Source: Thermopolyspora sp040678635
GTDB taxonomy: Bacteria; Actinomycetota; Actinomycetes; Streptosporangiales; Streptosporangiaceae
Length of the DNA: 64,000 bases
Assembly: GCF_040678635.1 (NCBI RefSeq)
Contig: NZ_JBFATZ010000014.1
Coordinates: forward strand, 62,001-126,000
Direction: 5' to 3'
The notes beneath the pieces are model-generated. The model worked only from the letters and a program-made list of their open reading frames with translations. It made no database searches and was not told where the DNA came from. Both the position numbers and the translations under genes were made by a program. Positions 36,356 to 46,966 of the stretch are shown here, in pieces; the first letter of the stretch is position 1; the number at the start of each line of letters is the position of its first letter.

Positions 36356-36655
36356 ATGGCGGAGGGCAAGCGGAAGGGCAGGAGACCCAGAGAGTTGTTC
36401 GGCAGGGCGATCGAGAAGCTCGACCGGTCGTTCTGGGCGCGTGACGACGACATCGCCCAAAGGATGAACTGGCAGATTCTTCGCGGGCGGCGCGGCCGTC
36501 GCAAGTATCGGGATCTGCGGTTCGACGTATTGCTCATCGTACGGGAGACCCGGGCGCGGAAGACGGCGACGACGTTCGCCCCCCGGCACGGGCACGGGCT
36601 CGGTCCCGGCGGAATCGGAGGGCTTCCGTCCTCCGGGCCGTTCAACCTCGGCTGA
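36356..36655 (+). CDS. Small basic hypothetical protein
   Basis: A 99-residue, strongly basic reading frame with a good ribosome site (AAGGAAG, 5 bases spacing). It has a charged helix (REFG-like segment RPRELFGRAIEKLDRSFWAR), then QRMNWQILRGRRGRRKYRDL and a hydrophobic strand FDVLLIVRE, ending in a Gly/Pro tail. No domain is recognised. Twelve of its first residues are Lys, Arg or Gly, so nucleic acid binding is possible but unproven. A hairpin terminator follows 8 bases after the stop. I regard it as a probable gene but not certain. Confidence 0.45.
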   Translation: MAEGKRKGRRPRELFGRAIEKLDRSFWARDDDIAQRMNWQILRGRRGRRKYRDLRFDVLLIVRETRARKTATTFAPRHGHGLGPGGIGGLPSSGPFNLG

Positions 36656-36663
36656 GCCCGGTT

Positions 36664-36683
36664 CGCCGATCGGGCGATCGGCG
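36664..36683. terminator. Hairpin terminator between the small gene and menG
   Basis: CGCCGATC and GATCGGCG form a perfect 8-bp stem with a GGGC loop between two convergent gene ends, so it can terminate both. Confidence 0.65.
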
Positions 36684-36730
36684 GATGACCGACGAGCGAA
36701 GCTGACCCGGAGCGGGTGGGGGACTTCGGG

Positions 36731-37495
36731 TCAGTCCTCGGACTCGGACGCCGGCTTGATCGTCGGCTTGTGAGTAGGCTTGTACGCGCGATGCAGGGCG
36801 ACGATGCCCAGGCTCAGGTTGCGCCAGGCGACCCGGGTCCAGCCCGCGTCGCGGACGACGCCGGCGAGGGTGGCCTGGTCCGGCCAGGCCCGGATGGACT
36901 CGGCGAGGTACTCGTAGGAGTCGGGGTTGGAGCTGAGCAGCCTGGCCACCGGGGGCAGCAGCCGCATGAGGTACTGCGAGTAGAGCACGTCGAACGACTT
37001 CGGCGTGGGCCGGGAGAACTCGCAGATGACCAGGCGGGCGCCCGGTTTGGCGACGCGGAGCATCTCGCGCAGGGCGGCCTCGGTGTCCTGCACGTTGCGT
37101 AGCGCGAAGCTGATGGTCACCGCGTCGAACACCGCGTCGGCGAACGGCAGGCGCAGCGCGTCCCCGGCCACGAAGGTCACTCCGCGCACCCCGCCGCCCG
37201 ACAGGCCGGAGTCGCCCCGGCGCCGCACCCCCGTACGCAGCATGCCGAGCGAGAAGTCGCTGGCGATCGCGCGCGCGCCGAGCGTCGTGAACTGGTCGGT
37301 GCTGGTGCCGGTGCCCGCGCCGAGGTCGAGCACGAGCTCGCCGGGCCCGGCGTCCACGGCCGCCGCGGTCGCCTTGCGCCACAACCGGTCCTGCCCGAGC
37401 GAGAGCACGTCGTTGACCAGGTCGTACCGCCGGGCGGTCCGGTCGAACATGGCCGCGACCTCGCGCGGCTTTTTGTCCAGCGATGCACGCGTCAT
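36731..37495 (-). CDS. menG: Demethylmenaquinone methyltransferase (UbiE/MenG)
   Basis: SAM-dependent enzyme that makes the last methylation in menaquinone synthesis; 254 residues. The order is canonical: AAMFDRTARRYDLVNDVLSL at the N-terminus, SAM motif I VLDLGAGTGTSTDQ, GDALRLPFADAVFDAVTISF with ALRNV, and LVICEFSRP. A C-terminal tail (YKPTHKPTIKPASESED) with a Lys-Pro repeat is extra. It faces away from the secreted propeller gene (77 bases between starts) and works on the same quinone as the reductase and the polyprenyl synthase. Confidence 0.95.
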   Translation of the reverse strand: MTRASLDKKPREVAAMFDRTARRYDLVNDVLSLGQDRLWRKATAAAVDAGPGELVLDLGAGTGTSTDQFTTLGARAIASDFSLGMLRTGVRRRGDSGLSGGGVRGVTFVAGDALRLPFADAVFDAVTISFALRNVQDTEAALREMLRVAKPGARLVICEFSRPTPKSFDVLYSQYLMRLLPPVARLLSSNPDSYEYLAESIRAWPDQATLAGVVRDAGWTRVAWRNLSLGIVALHRAYKPTHKPTIKPASESED

Positions 37496-37572
37496 GCGGC
37501 AAGCCTAGTGCCACTTTCCAGAGTTCACCGAAAGTAGCGGTGCGATCACGGTATGCCTGGTAAGAAGTTGCC

Positions 37573-38862
37573 GTGCTCTCGCGGAACCGGATCATCCTCA
37601 TTTCCATCGGCTCGGCCGTGCTCGCCGCCGGCGCGCTCGCCCCGACCCCTTCGATCGCGGCCAGCGGGCCGGTGCCGCACCACGCGGTCGTTTCGGCCGA
37701 TCCCGTGGACTGGACGCCGCACGTGCTGAACGGCATCGTCAACGCGCTGGCGCTGGTCAACGGCAAGGTGGTGGTGGGCGGCAAGTTCTCCCGGGTGCGT
37801 AACGCCGGGGAGTCGCGGGAACTGGCGCGCGCCAACCTGTTCGCCTTCGACCTCGCCACCGGAAAGATCGACGAGAGGTTCGCCCCGGAGCTGGACGGCC
37901 CCGTGCACGCCCTCGCCCCCGGCGCCGCCGGCACGGTGTACGTCGGCGGCTCGTTCGACACCGTCAACCACTGGCCCGCCCACGCCCTGACCAGGCTGAG
38001 CATGAGCGACGGCCGGGCCGTGTACGGCTTCGCGCCCTGGGTGTCGGGCGGCGACGTCTCCAGCCTGGTCGCCCGCGGCTCACACCTGTACGTGGGCGGC
38101 GACTTCCACCGGATCGGCGACGCCCAGCGCTCGGCCATCGCCCGGCTGGACGCGCGCAGCGGCGCGGTCGATCCCGCGTTCGCCGTCACGCCGGGGCGCC
38201 CGCGCGGCGGGCAGCTCAAGGTCTACGCGATGGCGCTCGCGGGCGACCGGCTCGCGGTGGACGGCTCGTTCACCACGCTGGACCGCCTGTCCCGCCCGCA
38301 GCTCGGCCTCATCGACGTCGGCTCCACTCCGGCGCGGGTGGCCCCCTGGCGCACGTCGGCCTACGCCGCCGACTGCTGGTCGGTGTTTCCTTCTTACGTA
38401 CGAGGGCTGGATTTCTCCCCCGACGGTAAGTACTTCGTCGTAGTAACGACAGGAGGCCCAAAACACCGTGGCGGCACCGGTCCGACATGTGACAGCGCGG
38501 CGCGTTTCGAAACTCATTCTACTGGCGGCGATATCCGTCCCACCTGGGTCAACCACACCGGGGGTGACTCGCTTTACTCGGTCGAGGTGACGGGCGCGGC
38601 GGTCTATGTCGGCGGTCATCAGCGATGGCTGGACAACCCGCATGGTTCGGATACGCGCGGCCCGGGCGCGGTGTCGCGCCCGGGAATCGGCGCGATTCAC
38701 CCGGTCACGGGCCGCGCGTTGCCGTGGAACCCCACGCGCACCAGGGGCATCGGGGTCAAGGCCTTCCTCGCGCATAAAGGCGGTCTCATCGTCGGAAGTG
38801 ACACGACCCGTCTCGGTCGCGAGTACCATGCCCGGGTCGGTATGTTTCCGACGGGGCGCTGA
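37573..38862 (+). CDS. Secreted beta-propeller-like protein (delta-60-type repeats)
   Basis: An exported protein of 429 residues with a signal peptide (IILISIGSAVLAAGALA, cleavage near AASG). The body contains blade-like repeats of the form alanine-leucine-x-GxVYVGGxF: LVNGKVVVGGKFSRV, AAGTVYVGGSFDTV, RGSHLYVGGDFHRIGDA, AGDRLAVDGSFTTLD and ITGAAVYVGGHQRW-like (here VTGAAVYVGGHQRW). Each is followed by a segment such as RLDARSGAVDPAF. Two cysteines (in ADCWSVF and PTCDSA) may pair. A middle stretch (38390-38600) uses less GC-rich codons. The role is probably extracellular binding; it has no partner gene. Confidence 0.75.
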   Translation: MLSRNRIILISIGSAVLAAGALAPTPSIAASGPVPHHAVVSADPVDWTPHVLNGIVNALALVNGKVVVGGKFSRVRNAGESRELARANLFAFDLATGKIDERFAPELDGPVHALAPGAAGTVYVGGSFDTVNHWPAHALTRLSMSDGRAVYGFAPWVSGGDVSSLVARGSHLYVGGDFHRIGDAQRSAIARLDARSGAVDPAFAVTPGRPRGGQLKVYAMALAGDRLAVDGSFTTLDRLSRPQLGLIDVGSTPARVAPWRTSAYAADCWSVFPSYVRGLDFSPDGKYFVVVTTGGPKHRGGTGPTCDSAARFETHSTGGDIRPTWVNHTGGDSLYSVEVTGAAVYVGGHQRWLDNPHGSDTRGPGAVSRPGIGAIHPVTGRALPWNPTRTRGIGVKAFLAHKGGLIVGSDTTRLGREYHARVGMFPTGR

Positions 38863-38869
38863 ACGCGAT

Positions 38870-39082
38870 TCATGGCCCCTCGGATGACCCGCGTCTTCTA
38901 CTGATCGTTTTGCTCAGCTCGTCACGTTGTCCGGACAGCAACACATAGCTGGCCAGGCCACTGACGACGAAGGCCGCCACAAGCAGCCAGAACCAGTCGC
39001 GAAGGCCGGTCAGATAGAGCACTCCGAGGGCAACGGCAAACAGGCCGAGCCGTGACAGGGTGTAAACCAGAAGCGGACGCAC
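38870..39082 (-). CDS. DUF4229 membrane protein
   Basis: A 70-residue protein with two transmembrane helices (TLSRLGLFAVALGVLYL and WFWLLVAAFVVSGLASYVLL) and the family's basic C-terminal tail (GQRDELSKTISRRR). DUF4229 proteins are common in actinobacteria near menaquinone and cytochrome genes; their function is unknown. It ends 8 bases from the convergent propeller gene. Confidence 0.8.
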   Translation of the reverse strand: MRPLLVYTLSRLGLFAVALGVLYLTGLRDWFWLLVAAFVVSGLASYVLLSGQRDELSKTISRRRGSSEGP

Positions 39083-39342
39083 AGCGTCGAGGTTACGTCA
39101 CTCTCACGATGGAGCGGTCTCACTTCGCACGCGGCGCGAGCGCTGCTAGTCTTGCCCAACACGGTGCTTTCATAAAGAAACACCCATGAGCGCCCCAAAG
39201 AGGCTCTATCATATAACAATCGGGCAGTCGGCCGATAACATCCCGTGATCTTTGACGAAAAGCACGGATATATCAGGCTTCGCTCGGCACACTGGTTACC
39301 TGTCCGCCCGCAGCAGGACGCGGGATGCGAGGGGGAGAGATT

Positions 39343-39564
39343 GTGGAGAGTAGCAGCGAGCGTCTGCTGACCCCTGGAGAGGTTGCCGCCCTCTTCCGGG
39401 TCGACCCGAAGACGGTGACTCGCTGGGCGGCCGCCGGCCGCATCAGCAGCATCCGTACCCCCGGAGGGCACCGGCGCTTCCGCGAGTCGGAGGTGCACGC
39501 CCTCCTGCGTGGCGAGGACGTCTTGACGGCCGAACGGCCGAACGGCGACTCACCTCGCGTCTGA
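39343..39564 (+). CDS. bldC: BldC-family developmental regulator
   Basis: MerR-like single-domain DNA-binding protein (73 residues). The sequence LLTPGEVAALFRVDPKTVTRW followed by AAGRISSIRTPGGHRRFRESEV is nearly identical to BldC, which binds DNA as head-to-tail oligomers and delays sporulation genes in Streptomyces. The GTG at 39343 follows GGGGGAG with good spacing; an ATG 18 bases earlier has no ribosome site. The 260-base upstream region is AT-rich near 39190-39280 and likely regulatory, but no convincing promoter pair was found. Confidence 0.93.
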   Translation: MESSSERLLTPGEVAALFRVDPKTVTRWAAAGRISSIRTPGGHRRFRESEVHALLRGEDVLTAERPNGDSPRV

Positions 39565-39816
39565 CGGTCACACCGTCACACCGGTGATCCTGCGTCCCCC
39601 GGAAGCCGCAGGGTCACTGGAGTGGGGGACCCGAGAACGCCGCTCGGTCACCCCCCGGCGTGCACGCCGTACCCACGCTCTTGTCCTGCTGTGCCTAGGG
39701 TGCGCTTTTTGTCCTGACATGCCGGAGACGCCCCACGTCCACCGGCGCGGCCGCGGAACCCCCCGGCCGCGCGTCGATGGCACATCTCGACGCATCGAGA
39801 CGCACGACCCGGTCTT

Positions 39817-40056
39817 CTAGCCGTCCTGCTCCGCTTTGAAGGCCAGGAACGCCCGCTCCAAGTCGTCGTTCTCCTCCCGCCACCGATGCCGCATGGCGGT
39901 CAGTTCCTCCTCGCTGACCGCCTCCGCCAGCCAGCGCTCATAGTCCGGATCTCCCGGTAGGACCTCCACGTACGCGTTGCCGATCAGGCGCCCGTCATCG
40001 CTGGCCAGGGTCTGCGGCACACGCAGGGTCCCGTCCGCGAGCCGGATCACGTACAT
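39817..40056 (-). CDS. Small acidic protein downstream of the metalloprotease gene
   Basis: A 79-residue acidic protein of unknown function. It opens MYVIRLADGTLRVPQTL, then YVEVLPGDPDYERWLAEAVS and a Glu-rich helix RWREENDDLERAFLAFKAE. It begins 10 bases after the protease gene stop, so they form a two-gene unit. It could be an inhibitor, chaperone or partner of the protease; nothing in its sequence decides between these. Confidence 0.7.
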   Translation of the reverse strand: MYVIRLADGTLRVPQTLASDDGRLIGNAYVEVLPGDPDYERWLAEAVSEEELTAMRHRWREENDDLERAFLAFKAEQDG

Positions 40057-40066
40057 CAGAGATCAC

Positions 40067-41062
40067 CTAGATTCCGTAACGCCGGTTGAAGAACAACATC
40101 ACATTGAGCGCGGTCCTGGTGTCGCCGCCGAGCATGTCCACCAGGGCGGGACGTTGCCGGGAGGCGATCGCGGCGAAGGCGTCGGCGAAGAACTCCTTGC
40201 GTCCCAGGCCGCCGCCCTGCTTGTGGAAGCCCGAGACGAGCAGGGGCAGGCACTGCTCGTAGAGCGCCTGGAACTCCGGCGAGTCCGACACCCAGTCGCC
40301 CGGCGGCGCGTCGACGTCGTCGAGCGCGTGGCCGACCTCGTGCATCATCACGTCCGGCGTGGGCGACGGCCGGTCCCCCACGACGATCTTGCGATCCCCG
40401 TACGCGCCGGCGCAGATGTCCCACGTCGCCCGGCCCGACGGCAGCGGGGCGCCGCGGAGATACCCCATGTCGTCCAGGTCGGGCACGCCGCCGGGGCCGA
40501 CGTAGATGCCCTCAAGCCCGGCCGCGAGCTTGCGCTTCAGGCCGTCGGGAAGTCGCGCCAGGCTGTCCACCGCTCGCACGATGTCCGGCGGCGGCGGGCC
40601 GTCGGCGGCGTCCCACTGGCGGTGCAGAACCTGTTCCAGAGCCCCACAGTGCCGCCTTCCGTCACCCAGGTCCGGCATGTCCGGAGGGTGCGGGTCGGTC
40701 TCCACCGGCCGGTCGTCCAGTTCGAAGTCCCGCCAGGTGTACACCGGCCGGTCCACCACCGGCGCGGTCACCGCCCGATGGGTCCGCTCCGGACGCTCCA
40801 CCCGTTCGGGGCGCTCGCCCCGCTCGGGCCTGTCCCCCCGTTCCGGCCGCACGCTCCGATCCGGCCGATCGGCTCTTCTGAACCAGTCGGTCCACTCGGT
40901 GCGCTCCGGCCTCGCTGGTCCGTCGGCCCGCTCGCCGCGCGTCGCGTGCCGATCGGGTTCGTCCCGCGCCTCCACCCCGCCGCGGTGAGGCGACGTGTAC
41001 GGCCCTCGCTGCCACCAGCGAGGACCTCGCCGATGACGACCTCTGTCGCCCGATTGCGCCAT
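40067..41062 (-). CDS. Gluzincin metalloprotease-like protein (anthrax lethal factor-like catalytic domain)
   Basis: A 331-residue protein with a zinc site HEVGH in DVMMHEVGHALDDVD and a downstream glutamate in GRKEFFADAFAAI. That spacing and the EFFAxAF motif are those of ATLF-like (M34-type) peptidases. The first 130 residues are disordered and very rich in Arg, Pro, Glu and Asp, with four RPERxx repeats from 18-bp DNA units. No signal peptide is seen, so it is either cytosolic or exported by a specialised route. AGAGG precedes the ATG at 41062. It forms a pair with the small acidic gene. The substrate is unknown; the catalytic residues look intact. Confidence 0.75.
   Translation of the reverse strand: MAQSGDRGRHRRGPRWWQRGPYTSPHRGGVEARDEPDRHATRGERADGPARPERTEWTDWFRRADRPDRSVRPERGDRPERGERPERVERPERTHRAVTAPVVDRPVYTWRDFELDDRPVETDPHPPDMPDLGDGRRHCGALEQVLHRQWDAADGPPPPDIVRAVDSLARLPDGLKRKLAAGLEGIYVGPGGVPDLDDMGYLRGAPLPSGRATWDICAGAYGDRKIVVGDRPSPTPDVMMHEVGHALDDVDAPPGDWVSDSPEFQALYEQCLPLLVSGFHKQGGGLGRKEFFADAFAAIASRQRPALVDMLGGDTRTALNVMLFFNRRYGI
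40778..40849 (-). repeat. Four 18-bp tandem units in the metalloprotease gene
   Basis: The units encode RPERGD, RPERGE, RPERVE and RPERTH in the disordered N-terminal region of the protease-like protein. The period of 18 bp equals that of the repeat in hemC, though the unit sequences differ. Confidence 0.75.
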
Positions 41063-41442
41063 CGCGCCTCTCTGTTCTCCAAGGTCGAGTCCGCCGCAGC
41101 CCCACCCACGCGCGGGCCGAGCGCCGCACCCCGTCCCCCGGGGCGGGCCCACCGCCCGGCGCGCCTTCGGCTCGCCGTACCACCGGTCGTGTCCGGCCGG
41201 CTTCCTCTCCCAATCCTCGCCGAGAAGTGCTGTACCGTCCCACGGTACGACGCACGTCTCACCGAAGTCACCCGTTATGCCGTGTTCACTGCCAGGGCGG
41301 CTCCGAAGGCGGTTCGGGGCGGTTACGGGGCGTACGTGGCCGCCGATGGAGTCGCCGGTCGCGATCCAGGGGCGCTCGTGGTGTTCGTGGGGACCTCTGG
41401 ACGGGGCCGTTTCGATCCCTAAGCGACTTCAAAAGGCGATCT
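41063..41442. other. Divergent intergenic region with a 17-bp palindrome
   Basis: Lies between the metalloprotease and PLDc_N genes. No gene is supported. GTACCGT and ACGGTAC flank CCC at 41232-41248, a perfect inverted repeat that may be an operator for either neighbour. Confidence 0.4.
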
Positions 41443-41790
41443 ATGCCCGCTATGCCTTACGCTGCGGACATGCCTGTTGTTATCGGTCTGGCGCTGCTGG
41501 CCTTCTGGCTCTACTGCCTCTTCGACGTCATCACCACCCCCGAGGAGCACATCCGCAACCTGCCCAAGTTGCTGTGGGTGCTGATCGTGGTGCTTCTGGT
41601 CACGGTCGGCGGCCTGCTGTGGATGCTGCTGGGCCGCCCGCTTCAACAGGAGGCGTACACGCCCGGGGCGTCCGGCTCCGGCGGCGGTGTTCCGGGCTCG
41701 CCGAAGCGGCGTCCCCCGGCCCCCCGGGGTCCCGAGGACGACCCCGAGTTCCTCCGCAGCCTCGAACGACGCCTGCGCGGGGAGGAGTGA
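41443..41790 (+). CDS. PLDc_N domain membrane protein
   Basis: A 115-residue protein with two transmembrane helices (VVIGLALLAFWLYCLFDVI and LLWVLIVVLLVTVGGLLWMLL) separated by TTPEEHIRNLPK, the pattern of the phospholipase-D N-terminal (PLDc_N) membrane domain without a nuclease part. A Pro/Gly-rich soluble tail ends in FLRSLERRLRGEE. AAAAGG precedes the ATG at 41443; starts 9 and 27 bases later are possible. The function is unknown. Confidence 0.75.
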   Translation: MPAMPYAADMPVVIGLALLAFWLYCLFDVITTPEEHIRNLPKLLWVLIVVLLVTVGGLLWMLLGRPLQQEAYTPGASGSGGGVPGSPKRRPPAPRGPEDDPEFLRSLERRLRGEE

Positions 41791-41820
41791 GAACCGAGGC
41801 GATCAGGCCGTGAACGCGCT

Positions 41821-41849
41821 CCCCGCCCGATCCGCACGGCCGGGCGGGG
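41821..41849. terminator. Hairpin terminator after the PLDc_N gene
   Basis: CCCCGCCCG and CGGGCGGGG form a perfect 9-bp stem with an 11-base loop, 30 bases after the PLDc_N stop. Confidence 0.7.
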
Positions 41850-41860
41850 TGGAAAGCGTA

Positions 41861-41879
41861 CGCCGAGCGGCGCTCGGCG
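41861..41879. terminator. Second hairpin before the end of ccsB
   Basis: CGCCGAGC and GCTCGGCG pair perfectly around GGC. With the preceding hairpin it separates the convergent PLDc_N and ccsB genes. Confidence 0.6.
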
Positions 41880-41944
41880 CGGTCTCCAAGCGGAGGACGC
41901 CAAGGACGTGAAAGCCGCGTGAAAGAACGCCGCGTCGGCCGCCG

Positions 41945-42925
41945 TCACCCCGAGACGTCGGCGTAGGAGTGCAGGCCGCTGAAGAAGATGTTGACGCCGA
42001 CGAGGTTGAACAGCAGGCAGCCGCAGGCGACCAGTTGGATGATGATGCCGGCCTTGCCCCGCCAGCCCGCCGTGGCCCGCGAGTGCAGGTAGGCGGCGTA
42101 CGCCAGCCAGGTGACGAACGACCAGACCTCCTTGGGGTCCCAGCCCCAGTAGCGGCCCCAGGCCCGGTCGGCCCACAGCGCGCCGGCGATGACGGCGAAG
42201 CTCCAGATCGGGAAGGCGATCACGATGACGCGGTGCACGATCCGCTCCAGGTCCTCCCGTTCCGGCAGCCGGGCCGCGCCCGGCTTCCTGATCAGGTACA
42301 GCACGCCGGTGACGCCGGCGAGGATGAACAGGCCGCTGGCGGTGATGGCCGCGCCCACGTGGATGGCCAGCCAGTAGGAGCTCAGCGCCGGGACCACGGG
42401 ACCGGCCTGAACGTGCAGGTAGAGCACGGCGAAGCCGAGCCCGAGCGCCGAGGTCAGCGTGACGAACGCGCCGAGGAAGCGGATCGGCTGGCGCAGCGAG
42501 AGCACCAGGAACGTCGTCACGGCGGCGAAGCAGATCGCCACCACGAACTCGTACATGTTGCCCCACGGCCAGCGCCCCACGGCGAGGCCCCGGGTGGCGA
42601 TGCCGGTCAGGTTGGCGGCCCAGCCCAGCCAGGCGAGCGCGACCGCGACGCGGCCCGCGGTGGGCGCCCAAGGCGCGGCGGCGGGCCCTTCCTGGAGGTC
42701 CGTGCCCGTGTCCGTGCCCGTGCCCGTGTCAGTGCCAGTGCCCGTGTCGGCCGGTGCGCCGACGGTGACCAGTTCGCGTACCTGCCGCGCGTTCGCCTTC
42801 CGGCGGGGGGCGCCGAAGGCCAGCTCCAGGGCGTACCCGATCATGGCGGCCAGGTAGAGCAGGACCGTCGCCAGGATGAGCTGGTCGCTCAGTTGGGCGA
42901 GTCCGGTGTTGACCTGATTGCCCAC
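41945..42925 (-). CDS. ccsB: Cytochrome c biogenesis protein CcsB (CcsA family)
   Basis: System II haem export and ligation partner of ResB. The 326-residue protein has about eight membrane helices and the haem-handling WWD-type motif GRYWGWDPKEVWSFVTWL, plus conserved histidines in YWLAIHVGAAITASG and HRVIVIAFPIW. A 6-bp microsatellite codes for a Thr-Gly/Asp-Thr repeat at residues 60-76 in the first cytosolic loop. AAGGAG precedes the GTG start; it lies 3 bases after the resB stop. Confidence 0.92.
   Translation of the reverse strand: MGNQVNTGLAQLSDQLILATVLLYLAAMIGYALELAFGAPRRKANARQVRELVTVGAPADTGTGTDTGTGTDTGTDLQEGPAAAPWAPTAGRVAVALAWLGWAANLTGIATRGLAVGRWPWGNMYEFVVAICFAAVTTFLVLSLRQPIRFLGAFVTLTSALGLGFAVLYLHVQAGPVVPALSSYWLAIHVGAAITASGLFILAGVTGVLYLIRKPGAARLPEREDLERIVHRVIVIAFPIWSFAVIAGALWADRAWGRYWGWDPKEVWSFVTWLAYAAYLHSRATAGWRGKAGIIIQLVACGCLLFNLVGVNIFFSGLHSYADVSG
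42702..42749 (-). repeat. Eight 6-bp units inside ccsB
   Basis: Units such as GTGCCC and GTGTCC (plus strand) repeat eight times and encode an alternating Gly-Thr/Asp-Thr stretch in the soluble loop between membrane helices. Being in frame, changes in copy number would be tolerated. Confidence 0.8.
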
Positions 42926-42928
42926 CGT

Positions 42929-44698
<1,770 letters not shown>

Positions 44699-45425
44699 TC
44701 AGATCACCGGCCTGAATCCGCCGATCCACGCCTGCATCCCCGCGATGAGTTCCGTCCAGAGGCCGGTCACGAGCAGCAGGCCCACGGCGACCAGCATGCC
44801 ACCGCCGATACGGGTGATGAGCCGGGTGTGCCGCCGCACGGCCCGGAACGCGTGCAACGCCTTGCTGTAGGCCAGCCCGGCGAGCACGAACGGCAGGCCG
44901 AGCCCGAGCGCGTAGGCGAGCGCCAGCACCGCGCCCCGGCCCGCGCTGCCCTGGTCGAGGGAGAGCGTCATCACGACGGCGAGCGTGGGGCCGATGCACG
45001 GCGTCCAGCCGAGCCCGAACACCACGCCGAGCAGCGGCGCCCCGACCAGCCCGGCCGCGGGCACCCGATGGATGCGGTAGTCGCGCTGCAACCCGGGGAT
45101 GAGCCCGAGGAACGCCAGCCCGAGCACCACGGTGAGCGCGCCGAGCACGCGGGTGATGAGGTCGGCGTTGGCGAACAGCGCCCCGCCGAGGCCGCCGAAC
45201 AGCGCGCCGCCGAGCACGAACACCGCCGCGAACCCCAGCACGAACAGCGCGCTGCCCAGCACCATGCGCCCCCGTTTGGGGTCGCCGCTCATGCCGGTGA
45301 CGTACGACAGGTATCCGGGCACCAGCGGCAGCACGCATGGCGACAGGAACGACACGACCCCGGCCGCGACCGCGATCGGCAGGGCCACCAGCAGCGATCC
45401 CGCCGCGACCGTGTCGGCCAGCCCG

Positions 45426-45448
<23 letters not shown>
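44699..45448 (-). CDS. ccdA: Thiol-disulfide transporter CcdA
   Basis: Six-helix membrane protein (249 residues) that carries reducing equivalents outward to keep apocytochrome thiols reduced. Both redox cysteines are present: SFLSPCVLPLVPGYLSYVTG and GLGWTPCIGPTLAVVMTL. It overlaps the ResA-like gene end by 23 bases. GTG start; an in-frame GTG 9 bases later is an alternative. Confidence 0.93.
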
Positions 45449-46013
<565 letters not shown>

Positions 46014-46102
46014 GGAGGATGATCTCCTAGCACTACACTCGGTAGAGCGCCCACAGTACCGTGTGCAGCGGTCGCTACCGGAATCGGGGTTTCGCCGTCG
46101 AA

Positions 46103-46744
46103 TCAGGCACCGGGGGTGGGCTCGGGCCCCTTCAGCAGCGCGCCGGCGGGCTCGCTGTAGCCGATGCTGACCAGGCGGTCGCCGTCGAAGGTGAAGCTGG
46201 TGAGGCTCGCGACCGCGCACTGGCGGCGGCGCGGGTCATGCCACAGCCGCCTGCGCTCGGCCGCCATCCGGATGACCCAGATGGGCAGCTGGTGGGTGAC
46301 GAGCACCGCCTCGTGGCCGCGGGCGGTCTCGCGCGTCTCGTCGATGACGGTCTTCATCCGCCGCATGACGTCGACGTACCGCTCCCCCCAGGAGGGGCGA
46401 AAGGGGTTCCACAGGTGGCGGTAGTGGCGGGGGCTGCGCAGCACTCCGCGTCCGACGCCCAGCACCATCCCCTGGAACACGTTGTCGGCCTCGGTGAGCC
46501 GGTCGTCGGTCTTCACCTCAAGGCCGAACCGCTCGGCGATCGGCGCGGCCGTCTCCTTCGCCCGTTCCATCGGCGAACTCGCCAGCAGGACCACGTCCCG
46601 CTCGGCGAGCGCCTTGGCCACCAGCTCGGCCATCTGCCGCCCGGTCTCCGACAGGTGGTATCCGGGCAGGCGGCCGTACAGGATGCCGCCGGGATTGTGC
46701 ACCTCGCCGTGCCGCAGCAGGTGCACGATAGTCGTCTCAGCCAT
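46103..46744 (-). CDS. Histidine phosphatase superfamily protein
   Basis: A 213-residue phosphatase-like protein with the catalytic LLRHGEVHNPGG at residues 9-20, the second arginine in SSPMERAKETAAPIA and the C-terminal catalytic histidine in VLVTHQLPIWV. It is therefore likely active. The substrate is unknown (phosphoglycerate mutase, GpmB-like or cobalamin-type phosphatases are alternatives). It lies upstream of the ResA-like gene with an 89-base gap and may be cotranscribed. Confidence 0.88.
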   Translation of the reverse strand: MAETTIVHLLRHGEVHNPGGILYGRLPGYHLSETGRQMAELVAKALAERDVVLLASSPMERAKETAAPIAERFGLEVKTDDRLTEADNVFQGMVLGVGRGVLRSPRHYRHLWNPFRPSWGERYVDVMRRMKTVIDETRETARGHEAVLVTHQLPIWVIRMAAERRRLWHDPRRRQCAVASLTSFTFDGDRLVSIGYSEPAGALLKGPEPTPGA

Positions 46745-46807
46745 GGTGGCCTCCAGCTTACCGTTACGGGGTCGTCAGCCGACGTTCACCGGCGGCCGCG
46801 GCTCGAT

Positions 46808-46846
46808 CGGCCGCGTTCATCGGCCGTGTTCATCGGCCGCGTTCAT
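46808..46846. repeat. Three 13-bp direct repeats
   Basis: CGGCCGCGTTCAT occurs three times in a row (one base change in the middle copy) upstream of the phosphatase gene in the divergent region with the EamA gene. Confidence 0.75.
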
Positions 46847-46966
46847 CATGTGATGTACGCGGTGGCGGCGGCCCGAGCCCGCGTCCACCTGTGCGGTCCG
46901 TGCGTCCGGGCCGGGGAGAATTTAGAGACGCTCTTTCCAGAAGGGCACGGGAGTCACTACTACTTA

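Noticed and set aside
39325..39342. Earlier ATG for bldC
   Set aside because: No ribosome site precedes it, while GGGGGAG is placed well for the GTG at 39343, which matches BldC proteins.
41232..41248. 17-bp palindrome as a proven operator
   Set aside because: Perfect but short arms in GC-rich DNA can arise by chance and no cognate regulator is adjacent, so it is listed only within the intergenic region.
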